Source: Clostridium sp. CAG:169 (GTDB lineage Bacteria; Bacillota; Clostridia; Oscillospirales; Ruminococcaceae). Taken from it: a stretch of 12,109 nucleotides of DNA. Location: positions 1 to 12,109 of the forward strand of contig FR880187.1 in the NCBI GenBank assembly GCA_000435195.1. Direction: 5' to 3'. The position numbers and the translations under genes are program-made. The notes beneath the pieces were generated by a model. It saw only the letters and a list, made by a program, of their open reading frames with translations, searched no databases and had not been told where the DNA came from. Position 1 is the stretch's first letter. Each line of letters begins with the position of its first letter. Positions 5,145 to 12,084 of this stretch are shown here, in pieces.

Positions 5145-7115
5145 TTAGCGGTATCTTCCCTTGCGGGAGGAGCGTGTATCATTGGTCAGCACACCGCCGC
5201 GGTTGACCACAGTGCTCTTGCGGCTGACCGGTTTGCGCGGCTTGGCTCCGGTGCCGTTGGACTTGCGGGCAGGTGCGTTGCCGGAGGAAGCTGCCGGACG
5301 GCGGGTGTGGGTTCGGATGTATTCGTTGTCCGGCGCGACCAGACAGTTTGGACCGTTGCCGATCAGGTCCTCCCGATGGGCGCGGATGAGTGCCTGGATG
5401 ACGTTATGACGATTTTCCGGCTTGTAGTATTGCAGAAGGGTGCGCTGGTAGAATTTTTCCTCTGCGGTTTTTGGAACATAGACCGGCTCCATCGTCTGCG
5501 GGTCCAGACCGGTGTAGAACATACAGGTGGAGTTGGTGCCGGGTGTGGGGTAGAAGTCCTGCACCTGTTCCGGGCGCATATGGTGGCGCTTGAGGTAGAC
5601 TGCCAGCTCCACCGCATCGGCGATGGTGCAGCCGGGGTGGGAGGACATCAGGTAAGGCACCAGATACTGCTCCTTGCCGATGCGCTTGGTTTCCTCATAG
5701 AAGCGCTTGCAGAAGCGGTCGAAGTCCTGGATGTGCGGCTTGCCCATCTTGTCCAGAACATGATTGACACAGTGCTCGGGAGCCACCTTGAGCTGACCGC
5801 TGATGTGGTATTTGACCAGCTCCTGCAAAAAGGTGGGATTGGGGTCGGCGTTGAGGTAGTCGTAGCGGATGCCCGAGCGGACAAACACCTTTTTGACCCC
5901 TTTGATGCGGCGCAGCTTGCGCAGCAGCTCGACATACTCCATGTGGTCAATCTCCAGCTGCGGGCAGGGCTTGGGTGCCAGACATTTTCTGTTTTGGCAC
6001 AGACCGTATTTCAGCTGCTTTTTGCAGGAGGGATAGCGGAAGTCTGCCGTAGGTCCGCCGACATCGTGGATGTATCCTTTAAAGTGTGGGTTGTGGGTCA
6101 TCTCCTCCGCTTCGTGCAGGATGGACTGCTCGCTGCGGGAAACCACCTGTCTGCCCTGATGGAAGGTGATGGCACAGAAGTTGCAGTTGCCAAAGCAGCC
6201 ACGGTTTTGGATGATGGAAAATTCCACCTCTTTGATAGCATCCACTCCGCCCATCGCCTCATAGGACGGGTGATAGGTGCGGGTGAAGGGCAGGTCGAAC
6301 ACCTCGTCCAACTCCTCGCGGGTGAGGGAAGGCATCGGCGGGTTCTGCACCAGGTACAGGGTGTCGGTCTGTTTTTGAACGATGGTCTTGCCGTAGACGG
6401 CGTCCTGCCATTCGGTTTGAATCTGATGGGCTTTTGCATAGCTTTCTTTGTTTTCGGAAACCTTGTGGAAGGAGGCACAGCTGACGCTGTCCTGTGGGAT
6501 TTCTTCCTGACGGCACAGGTAACAGCAGCCGCGCAGGTCACGAATGGTTTCCAGTGCTTCTCCCTGACGCAGGCGCTGGGTCAGCTGAGTGATGACCTTT
6601 TCCCCCATGCCGTACAGCAGCAGGTCTGCCTGCGAATCCAGTAGGATGGAAGGGCGCACCGCATTGTCCCAGTAGTCGTAGTGGGCAAAGCGGCGCAGCG
6701 AAGCCTCCAGACCACCGATGACGATATTGGAATCGGGGTAAAGCTGGCGCAGTTTGCGGGAGTAGACGATGGTGGCGCGGTCGGGACGTCTGCCGGCTTT
6801 GCCGCCGGGGGTGTAGGCATCGTCGCTGCGGCGGCGTTTGGCAGCGGTGTAGTGGGCGACCATCGAGTCGATGTTGCCGCCGGTGACCAGAAAAGCGTAG
6901 CGAGGCTTGCCGAACTCCATGTAATCGCGGTCAGCGACCGGTTGGGAGATGATGCCGATGGAAAAGCCCAGCGACTCGATGACGCGCGAGATGATGGCAG
7001 CGCCAAAGCTGGGGTGGTCCACATAGGCGTCCCCGATGATATAAACAAAATCAAGCTGTTCCCAGCCGCGCTCTAAAGCCTCGGCGTGGGTGATTGGAAG
7101 GAATGATGAAGTCAT
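5145..7115 (-). CDS. ygiQ: YgiQ family radical SAM protein
   Basis: The protein has 656 residues. The N-terminal region (about 1-200) has a cobalamin-binding-like fold pattern with family motifs SFLPITHAEA, GDAYVDHPSFG and IVIGGLEASLRR. The radical SAM core carries the 4Fe-4S triad C307-x3-C311-x2-C314 in RGCFGNCNFC. A second cysteine group (C364, C373, C378, C384), usual in this family, may bind another metal. The reaction of YgiQ proteins is not established. The last 60 residues are a basic, low-complexity tail rich in Arg, Lys and Ser, possibly RNA-binding. The ATG is preceded by AAGGAGAAAGC. It is the first gene of a three-gene minus-strand operon and has its own promoter just downstream of the rplL terminator. 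Confidence 0.93.
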   Translation of the reverse strand: MTSSFLPITHAEALERGWEQLDFVYIIGDAYVDHPSFGAAIISRVIESLGFSIGIISQPVADRDYMEFGKPRYAFLVTGGNIDSMVAHYTAAKRRRSDDAYTPGGKAGRRPDRATIVYSRKLRQLYPDSNIVIGGLEASLRRFAHYDYWDNAVRPSILLDSQADLLLYGMGEKVITQLTQRLRQGEALETIRDLRGCCYLCRQEEIPQDSVSCASFHKVSENKESYAKAHQIQTEWQDAVYGKTIVQKQTDTLYLVQNPPMPSLTREELDEVFDLPFTRTYHPSYEAMGGVDAIKEVEFSIIQNRGCFGNCNFCAITFHQGRQVVSRSEQSILHEAEEMTHNPHFKGYIHDVGGPTADFRYPSCKKQLKYGLCQNRKCLAPKPCPQLEIDHMEYVELLRKLRRIKGVKKVFVRSGIRYDYLNADPNPTFLQELVKYHISGQLKVAPEHCVNHVLDKMGKPHIQDFDRFCKRFYEETKRIGKEQYLVPYLMSSHPGCTIADAVELAVYLKRHHMRPEQVQDFYPTPGTNSTCMFYTGLDPQTMEPVYVPKTAEEKFYQRTLLQYYKPENRHNVIQALIRAHREDLIGNGPNCLVAPDNEYIRTHTRRPAASSGNAPARKSNGTGAKPRKPVSRKSTVVNRGGVLTNDTRSSRKGRYR

Positions 7116-7162
7116 GCTTTCTCCTTTTTGTGCGATTGGGATGGATAGGTTGGAACGAAATC

Positions 7163-7192
7163 AGTATAGCACAAAACTTTGGTAAAAGGCAA
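7163..7192 (-). promoter_or_regulatory. Promoter of the ygiQ operon
   Basis: On the minus strand TTGCCT (7192-7187), an 18-base spacer and TATACT (7168-7163) are seen, with an extended -10 (TGC directly before TATACT). It lies between the rplL terminator and ygiQ, so the operon can be expressed independently of the ribosomal genes. Confidence 0.65.
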
Positions 7193-7194
7193 AC

Positions 7195-7227
7195 AAAAAA
7201 CCGGATACAGAAGATTCTGTATCCGGT
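7195..7227 (-). terminator. Intrinsic terminator after rplL
   Basis: ACCGGATACAGAA and its reverse complement (7200-7212 and 7215-7227) form a GC-containing stem followed on the minus strand by TTTTTTG. Some inner pairs must open to make a loop. It ends the rplJ-rplL transcript about 30 bases after the rplL stop codon. Confidence 0.92.
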
Positions 7228-7258
7228 AAAAACTGTAAGCTTTTTATACAAAGAGAAC

Positions 7259-7633
7259 TTACTTGAGTTCGATCTCTGCGCCAGCCTCTTCCAGTTTAGC
7301 TTTGATTTCCTCAGCCTCAGCTTTGGAAGCAGCCTCTTTGATTGGCTTTGGACACTCGTCAACCAGAGCCTTAGCCTCTTTCAGACCCAGACCGGTGATC
7401 TCTTTAACCAGTTTGATAACGCCCATCTTGGAAGCGCCAGCGTTTTTCAAGATAACGTCAAACTCGGTTTTCTCCTCAGCAGCAGCGGCAGCAGCTGGAG
7501 CAGCAGCAACAGCTACAGGAGCAGCAGCGGAAACGCCAAATTCTTCTTCAAGTGCTTTTACGAGCTCAGCAAGCTCAAGAACAGTCAGTTCTTTAACATT
7601 CTCAACAAATGCTAAAACTTTCTCAGAAGCCAT
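7259..7633 (-). CDS. rplL: 50S ribosomal protein L7/L12
   Basis: L7/L12 forms the flexible stalk of the large ribosomal subunit, where dimers bind L10 and recruit translation GTPases. It has 124 residues, standard for bacteria. Residues 1-33 form the dimerisation/L10-binding helices (VLAFVENVKELTVLELAELVK). An Ala-rich hinge runs over about 35-53. The C-terminal factor-binding domain has FDVILKNAG, MGVIKLVKEITGLGLKEAKALVD and CPKPIKE. The start is ATG with a strong GGAGGT upstream. It follows rplJ after 69 bases with no terminator between them. Codon use is biased and less GC-rich than the neighbours, as expected of a highly expressed gene. Confidence 0.98.
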   Translation of the reverse strand: MASEKVLAFVENVKELTVLELAELVKALEEEFGVSAAAPVAVAAAPAAAAAAEEKTEFDVILKNAGASKMGVIKLVKEITGLGLKEAKALVDECPKPIKEAASKAEAEEIKAKLEEAGAEIELK

Positions 7634-7702
7634 GATAGTACCTCCATAATTTCAATAAAAGTGTAGCGGCGGGACCGTTAAAGGACTCCGCACAGATTGG
7701 GA

Positions 7703-8260
7703 TTATTCTGCAGCAGGAGCTTCTTCCTGAGCAGCGGACTCAACAGCAGGAGCGCCGGATTCCTCTTCCTTCTTCTCGCCGATTGCTTTGATAGCAACAG
7801 CAAGACCTCTGAGGTTGCCAGTAAGAACGCTGAGCAACATAGAGATGAGGCCTTCTTTGTTAGGCAGCTTAGCCAGAGTCTCAACACCAGCTTTGTCCAT
7901 TGGCTTACCATCAGCAAAACCAGCTTTTACAGCGTAGCTGCTCTTGGAAGACTCAATGTACTTGCAGATGATCTTTGCAGCGATGATCGGATCTTCGTGG
8001 GAAAGAGCCAGAGCGGTGGTGTTTTCCAGCACGTTGGAAATCTCCTCGTATGGAGTATCTTTCAGTGCCAGACGGAGCATAGTGTTTTTAACAACACGGT
8101 ACTCAACGCCAGCTTCACGCAGTTCTTTACGAAGTTTGGTATCATCGGCAACAGTGATGCCCTTGTAATCAACCAGGACACCGGCAGCAGAGTTGGTGAG
8201 TTTCTCTTTGAGCTCAGCAACATACTGCTGTTTTTCGAGTAAAACCTTTTCGTTTGGCAA
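7703..8260 (-). CDS. rplJ: 50S ribosomal protein L10
   Basis: L10 anchors the L7/L12 dimers to 23S rRNA at the stalk base and, in Firmicutes, binds its own mRNA leader. It has 185 residues. The N-terminal rRNA-binding domain (GVLVDYKGITVADDTKLRK, GVEYRVVKNTMLRLAL) is followed by the C-terminal helix that carries L7/L12, ending in an acidic Ala/Glu-rich tail (from about 163). The start codon is TTG at 8260. AGGAGGTG lies 7 bases upstream, the protein then begins PNEKVLLEKQQYV like other L10 proteins, and no in-frame ATG or GTG lies nearby. It stands first in a two-gene operon with rplL; rplK-rplA and rpoB are not adjacent in this window. Confidence 0.98.
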   Translation of the reverse strand: MPNEKVLLEKQQYVAELKEKLTNSAAGVLVDYKGITVADDTKLRKELREAGVEYRVVKNTMLRLALKDTPYEEISNVLENTTALALSHEDPIIAAKIICKYIESSKSSYAVKAGFADGKPMDKAGVETLAKLPNKEGLISMLLSVLTGNLRGLAVAIKAIGEKKEEESGAPAVESAAQEEAPAAE

Positions 8261-8381
8261 ATCAGTTCACCTCCTGAAAAATGCTTGTCCGCAAAAAGAT
8301 GCGGTGCGGATTGATGCAAATCGCCGCCCTGAGCGCTCTGCCCGCAAAGCGGAAGGAGATACTCAGTTGACCCGAAAACTT
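8261..8381 (-). promoter_or_regulatory. Leader between attenuator and rplJ start
   Basis: These 121 untranslated bases contain the stem TCCGCA/TGCGGA (8310-8288 on the minus strand) and the 8-base palindrome GAGCGCTC. TATCTCCT (8361-8354) could pair with the rplJ ribosome binding site AGGAGGTG (8275-8268), including two G-U pairs. No open frame with a ribosome binding site was found. A translational control role is inference only. Confidence 0.35.
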
Positions 8382-8427
8382 AAAAAAGCTCTTTTCTCCC
8401 AGTGGGGGACCACCGAGGGAAAAGAGC
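8382..8427 (-). terminator. Leader attenuator terminator of rplJ-rplL
   Basis: GCTCTTTT (8427-8420) pairs with AAAAGAGC (8395-8388), extended by CCC/GGG around an inner GTGG/CCAC stem, and a T6 run (8387-8382) follows on the minus strand. It ends transcription about 120 bases before rplJ when the antiterminator does not form. Confidence 0.9.
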
Positions 8428-8526
8428 AGATGAAAAGTCATAGATATGCTATTTCATCATTTCCTCGGCAGGCTTACTTTAAGCAATGCTCGTGCATTTG
8501 CACCTGCTGTCTATGGAATTGACAGC
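8382..8526 (-). ncRNA. L10 leader (rplJ-rplL autoregulatory RNA)
   Basis: The leader folds into the shape expected of the ribosomal protein L10 leader. Closing stem GCAGG (8507-8503) pairs with CCTGC (8472-8468). Inside are hairpin GTGC-AAAT-GCAC (8503-8492) and hairpin GCTTA-AAG-TAAGC (8484-8472), with shared edge bases. The conserved CTGCCGAGG follows. An antiterminator can form from CCGAGG (8468-8463) with CCTCGG (8418-8413) plus GATGAAA (8458-8452) with TTTTCATC (8436-8429). It uses up part of the terminator's left arm, so the two are mutually exclusive. By family knowledge, free L10 (with L12) binds the leader and favours termination. Confidence 0.9.
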
Positions 8527-8532
8527 TTTTTT

Positions 8533-8561
8533 ATTATATCGAAGGAAACCTGTGCTGTCAA
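8533..8561 (-). promoter_or_regulatory. Consensus sigma-A promoter of rplJ-rplL
   Basis: On the minus strand a perfect TTGACA (8561-8556) and perfect TATAAT (8538-8533) are separated by 17 bases, the strongest promoter in the window. It starts about 50 bases after the end of the MATE gene, and I see no terminator between that gene and this promoter. Confidence 0.93.
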
Positions 8562-8611
8562 GAGCAAAAATGCGGATAAAAGGGGTGTTTTTCGAAATTT
8601 ATGAAAACTGA

Positions 8612-9997
8612 CTAAGAGAGCGCGGAAACAGTCGGGTCTTCATTGGCGGCTTTAGCATCCCCGGAGCGGGAATACAGGCTCTTGCTGCGCCATTTTCCGC
8701 TTTTCCAGCGCAGCTGCATCAGCAGTCCGCGCAAACATTCGTCCGCAGCAAAGGCAATCCAAATGCCTCGCAGTCCTAATCCCATCGGAACGGCAAGGAT
8801 AAAACTGCCCAGGGTGGAAACCAGCCACATGGAAAACACAGCGACCACCGACGGATAGACGGTGTCACCGGCTCCGCGCAGACCGTTGATGACCACAATG
8901 TTGAAGGTGCGTCCGAATTCCACAAACAGGTCGATGAAAAACAGCGCCGCTCCCGCCTGCACGATGACCGGGTCGTTGGTGAAAATCATCATCAGCTGGC
9001 GGCGGATAAACAGCGCGCCGATGCTGATTGCCATGGAAATCACCAGTGAGATGCGCAGCGAGCGCATACAGACGCGGTCTGCCTGGTCCGGCTCACCGTT
9101 GCCCATGTGATAACCGACCAGAATCTGTGCGCCCTGCGCGATGGAATTGGAAAAGACATAAAAGAAGATGACAATGTTGGAAAAATAGGTCTTGGTGATA
9201 AAATCGCTGTCGGATAAAAAGCGGAAGATGATGCCGGTGACCACCAGCTGCGCAACGTTGTAATTGATGCTTTCAAAGGCAGAGGGCAGACCCACCAGCA
9301 GAATTTTTTTGCCCTCCTCGCGCGGAAAAGGACGCAGCAGCGAAAAGATGGACAGCGGCTCGACATGGCGGAACAGCATCACACAGAGGATAGCAACACC
9401 GACTACACGGGCAAGGGTGGTGGCAATGGCAACGCCGCGCACGCCCAGCGAAGGCAATCCAAACAGACCAAGCACAAAAGCGGTGTCCAGCACAGCATTG
9501 AGCAGGTTCATGATGGCGGTGACGTACATCGAGATGCGGGTGTGTCCGTGGCTGCGCAGGATGGCAGTGACCGAGTTGAGCAGCGATTGTGTGAAGATGA
9601 AGCCGCCGACAATCAGCAGATATTCGCAGCCGTACTCCAAAATCTCGCCCTGTGCGCCCAATGCAGCCAGCAGAGGACGGTGAAACAGGGCAATCAAAGC
9701 GGAAATGACAAGCCCGATGACGGTGCTGAACAGCAGCGACAGCGCAGCAATCTGTGAGGCGCTCTCACGTTTTTGTGCGCCCAGGCTTTGGGAAATCAGG
9801 ATGGCAGTTGCGCCGGAGATGATGCTGAACACCAGGTTGCAGATGGAAATGATCTGGTTGGCTGCGCTGACTGCACTGGCAGCGACATCGTTATAGCGGC
9901 TTAGTACAAAGATGTCGATGAAACCCAGCAGCATGAACAGCACATTTTCAATGAAAATCGGCCAGGTCAGGGCAAAGAGATTCATGCGTTTGTTCAT
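8612..9997 (-). CDS. MATE family multidrug/toxin efflux transporter
   Basis: This 461-residue integral membrane protein has about 12 hydrophobic segments in two homologous halves. It fits MATE antiporters that export cationic compounds with Na+ or H+; the substrate cannot be told from sequence. Typical segments are ALTWPIFIENVLFMLLGFIDIFVLS (about 9-33, split here by a Pro), ISGATAILISQSLGA near 60-74, and VVINGLRGAGDTVYPS in the second half. The last 40 residues are a polar cytoplasmic tail. The first ATG (9997) is chosen over the ATG four codons later because GAGAGGGA lies at good spacing. It has its own promoter and leader hairpin and is not clearly in an operon. Confidence 0.92.
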   Translation of the reverse strand: MNKRMNLFALTWPIFIENVLFMLLGFIDIFVLSRYNDVAASAVSAANQIISICNLVFSIISGATAILISQSLGAQKRESASQIAALSLLFSTVIGLVISALIALFHRPLLAALGAQGEILEYGCEYLLIVGGFIFTQSLLNSVTAILRSHGHTRISMYVTAIMNLLNAVLDTAFVLGLFGLPSLGVRGVAIATTLARVVGVAILCVMLFRHVEPLSIFSLLRPFPREEGKKILLVGLPSAFESINYNVAQLVVTGIIFRFLSDSDFITKTYFSNIVIFFYVFSNSIAQGAQILVGYHMGNGEPDQADRVCMRSLRISLVISMAISIGALFIRRQLMMIFTNDPVIVQAGAALFFIDLFVEFGRTFNIVVINGLRGAGDTVYPSVVAVFSMWLVSTLGSFILAVPMGLGLRGIWIAFAADECLRGLLMQLRWKSGKWRSKSLYSRSGDAKAANEDPTVSALS

Positions 9998-10034
9998 GGT
10001 TTGTCCCTCTCTGTTTTTAGATTACACAAGCGTT

Positions 10035-10051
10035 TCCTCTGCGGCAGAGGA
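10035..10051. promoter_or_regulatory. Inverted repeat in the MATE leader
   Basis: TCCTCTG-CGG-CAGAGGA is a perfect 7-base inverted repeat located between the MATE promoter and its start, about 7-25 bases after the expected transcription start. It could be a repressor operator or an RNA stem. No regulator gene is adjacent. Confidence 0.45.
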
Positions 10052-10065
10052 TTTTGACCTCACCT

Positions 10066-10094
10066 AAAATACAGCGCAAAACGTCAGTTGTCAA
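10066..10094 (-). promoter_or_regulatory. Promoter of the MATE gene
   Basis: On the minus strand TTGACA (10094-10089), 17 bases and TATTTT (10071-10066). The expected transcription start near 10059 gives a leader of about 60 bases containing the 10035-10051 inverted repeat. Confidence 0.7.
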
Positions 10095-10235
10095 TTCTTT
10101 TTTGGCAAAAAAATAACAATGAAGCAACAATTTTTCCGCTTTGCATAAAAAGAAAAAAGCATGGGAATTTTGGATTGTGCAATCGGAAAACAGGGAGAAA
10201 GTGAAGCTGCTTACGAGGGCTTTGGCAGACTGCTT

Positions 10236-10847
10236 TTATCGGTCGGACCCCAGTGCCTGCTGCATCCAGCGGTCCAAAAAGGCAAGCTGGCTTTCGGTGT
10301 GAAACCAGTGCTCGCCGCCTTCCAGTATGGTCAGGTGTGCGTTGTGGGTCTCTGCAAAGCGGGTGACCGTTTGCAGCGAGGTCAAATGGTCATGCTCTGC
10401 GTATAAAATCTCGGTGGGGACCTTCCAGTCGATGGGATGCTCCCGCACAAAGCAGAGATATTTCCAGGAAAGGGTTTCGCCAAAGTCGGTGGGAATCTCT
10501 CCCTTTTGGGCAAGCTCCTGCTCGGACACCTTTGCCCAACCCATCATGTCCAGAATCAGCTGCTCCATATCCAGGATGGGAGAAATCAGCAGGGCTTTTT
10601 GGATGTCGCAGTTTTGCAGGGTGTGCATGGCAAAGTAGGCGCCGATGCTGTTGGCAAGCAGGATGACGGAATCATACTCGCGGCGCAGGATGCGGTAGTC
10701 GGATACAATTTGCTCCTGCACAAGCCAGGGGAGAGAGCCTTGATAATCGACGCCGTGCAGGTAGAAATCGGGACAGTTTTTGGCATATTGCATGACTTCG
10801 CCGGCATTTCCGCCCTTGCCGTGCAGATATAGGATGGCTTTTTTCAA
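10236..10847 (-). CDS. Alpha/beta hydrolase (YqiA/YcfP-like)
   Basis: This 203-residue single-domain hydrolase is probably an esterase-like enzyme of the cytoplasm with unknown substrate. It opens with the strand and oxyanion loop AILYLHGKGGN (4-14). The likely triad is S67 in ANSIG (the nucleophile elbow, with Ala in place of the first Gly of GxSxG), D153 in AEHDHLTS and H180 in GGEHWFHT (H183 is an alternative). A cap-like insert with TDFGETLSWKYLCFVR lies around 120-135. The start codon is TTG at 10847, with GGGAGG 9 bases upstream; the next ATG (codon 19) would delete the first strand and oxyanion loop. It has its own promoter and is divergent from perR. No clear terminator was seen downstream in 9998-10235. 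Confidence 0.85.
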   Translation of the reverse strand: MKKAILYLHGKGGNAGEVMQYAKNCPDFYLHGVDYQGSLPWLVQEQIVSDYRILRREYDSVILLANSIGAYFAMHTLQNCDIQKALLISPILDMEQLILDMMGWAKVSEQELAQKGEIPTDFGETLSWKYLCFVREHPIDWKVPTEILYAEHDHLTSLQTVTRFAETHNAHLTILEGGEHWFHTESQLAFLDRWMQQALGSDR

Positions 10848-10897
10848 AGATAAGACCTCCCGTCAAGGTGAATGGATGTGAAAAATAATCTGCTCAC

Positions 10898-10926
10898 AGA
10901 ATAGCAGTTTTTGCAGCAAAGGTCAA
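10898..10926 (-). promoter_or_regulatory. Promoter of the alpha/beta hydrolase gene
   Basis: On the minus strand TTGACC (10926-10921), 17 bases and TATTCT (10903-10898), about 50 bases before the TTG start. An unassigned stem GCAACA/TGTTGC (10949-10967) lies further upstream, between this promoter and that of perR. Confidence 0.6.
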
Positions 10927-11027
10927 TTTTCAAGAGGATAATACGACGGCAACAGAGGGAGTGTTGCTGTTTTCTATAAAAATGAGGAGATTTCATTAAG
11001 CAAATAGATGAAAAGAAGGAAACAGAC

Positions 11028-11056
11028 TTGACAGGCAGAAAAGAAAATGATATATT
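11028..11056 (+). promoter_or_regulatory. Sigma-A promoter of perR-rbr
   Basis: TTGACA (11028-11033), 17 bases and TATATT (11051-11056). The region just downstream holds a 5-base inverted repeat AGTAA/TTACT (11063-11067, 11077-11081) overlapping the expected start of transcription, a possible operator. It does not match the Per box consensus. Confidence 0.75.
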
Positions 11057-11096
11057 ATAGTCAGTAACAGGAATCATTACTATTAAGGAGCGGAAT

Positions 11097-11507
11097 ATGA
11101 CAACAACCAGAAGAAACTCCCGACAAAGGACGCTGGTGTATCAGGCAGTCAAAGATTCCCACAGTCATCCGAACGCAGAGGAGGTTTACCTCCTGGTTCG
11201 CCGGCAGCTCCCGGACATCAGCTTGGGCACCGTTTACCGAAATTTAAATTTGCTGGTGGAAATGGGTTTGTTGCACAGGATTTACACCGGCATGGGCGCC
11301 GATCGATTCGATGCCGTGGTAACAGCGCACCCACATCTGATCTGCTCCTCCTGTGGGGGAGTGTTTGACTTGGAATGTCAGGTGGAAAGGGAAACCGCGC
11401 AGCTCAAACAGGCGTTCGAACGCTCAGGTGCAACCATCGACGAAGTCCAGGTTCGAGCCTGGGGAATTTGCGACCGTTGCAAACAAAATCATCAGGAAGA
11501 AAAATAA
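11097..11507 (+). CDS. perR: Peroxide-responsive repressor PerR (Fur family)
   Basis: This dimeric metal-dependent repressor senses H2O2 by iron-catalysed oxidation of histidine ligands. It has 136 residues. The winged helix recognition segment is ISLGTVYRNLNLLVEMG (41-57). The regulatory metal ligands of B. subtilis PerR (H37, D85, H91, H93, D104) correspond to H24, D72, H78, H80 and D91 here, all with the same offset of 13. This points to PerR rather than Fur or Zur. The structural zinc cysteines are C83/C86 and C125/C128. The start is ATG with AAGGAG 7 bases upstream; the N-terminus is about 13 residues shorter than in Bacillus. Rubrerythrin follows 40 bases later, a classic PerR target arrangement in clostridia. 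Assignment is firm at family level and strong for PerR. Confidence 0.93.
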   Translation: MTTTRRNSRQRTLVYQAVKDSHSHPNAEEVYLLVRRQLPDISLGTVYRNLNLLVEMGLLHRIYTGMGADRFDAVVTAHPHLICSSCGGVFDLECQVERETAQLKQAFERSGATIDEVQVRAWGICDRCKQNHQEEK

Positions 11508-11547
11508 ACATAAAGCACAATTTTAAGAAGAAAGGCGGATTTAGAGT

Positions 11548-12084
11548 ATGAATTTAAAAGGTACTAAAACAGAACAGAATCTTCAGACTGCATTTGCAGG
11601 TGAATCTCAGGCAAGAAACAAATATACCTTCTATGCTTCTCAGGCAAAAAAAGAAGGCTTTGAGCAGATTGCAGCTCTCTTCACCGAAACTGCCAACAAC
11701 GAAAAGGAACACGCAAAGATGTGGTTCAAGCTGCTCAACGGCGGTATCGGCAAAACCGTAGACAACCTCAAGGATGCGGCTGCCGGTGAAAACTATGAGT
11801 GGACCGATATGTATGCGACCTTTGCAAAGGAAGCCAGAGAAGAAGGCTTTGACCACATCGCAAAGCTGTTTGAGATGGTAGGCGAAATCGAGAAGGAGCA
11901 TGAAGCAAGATACCTGGCACTGTGCAAAAACATCGAAGAGGGCAAGGTATTTAACCGTGAAGGCAAACAAGCTTGGATCTGCCGCAACTGCGGACACATC
12001 CACTTTGGAGAGGAAGCACCGGAGGTTTGTCCGGTCTGCGCACATCCAAAGGCATACTTTGAGCTGAGAGCCCAGAACTACTAA
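11548..12084 (+). CDS. rbr: Rubrerythrin
   Basis: Rubrerythrin reduces hydrogen peroxide to water in the cytoplasm of anaerobes, using electrons from NADH via rubredoxin-type carriers. It has 178 residues, the standard long form. The four-helix ferritin-like di-iron domain (1-135) shows E19, E52-x2-H55, a second carboxylate pair around E95/E98 and E115-x2-H118. The C-terminal rubredoxin-like Fe(Cys)4 domain has C145-x2-C148 and C161-x2-C164. The start is ATG with AAAGGCGG about 9 bases upstream. It is the second gene after perR with no terminator between them, so it is probably coexpressed and PerR-controlled. The last 25 bases of the window after its stop show no complete feature. Confidence 0.97.
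   Translation: MNLKGTKTEQNLQTAFAGESQARNKYTFYASQAKKEGFEQIAALFTETANNEKEHAKMWFKLLNGGIGKTVDNLKDAAAGENYEWTDMYATFAKEAREEGFDHIAKLFEMVGEIEKEHEARYLALCKNIEEGKVFNREGKQAWICRNCGHIHFGEEAPEVCPVCAHPKAYFELRAQNY

Noticed and set aside
4851..6644. A 597-codon open frame on the plus strand
   Set aside because: It lies antisense to the well-supported ygiQ and MBL genes, has no family motif or ribosome binding site, and is explained by GC-rich codon use on the opposite strand.
9998..10235. A terminator for the alpha/beta hydrolase gene
   Set aside because: GATTG/CAATC near 10170-10186 is short and not followed directly by a U-run on the minus strand, so it was not called.
11046..11060. A Per box over the -10 of perR
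   Set aside because: Only the right half (ATTATAG) resembles the consensus; the left half matches at about one position of seven.
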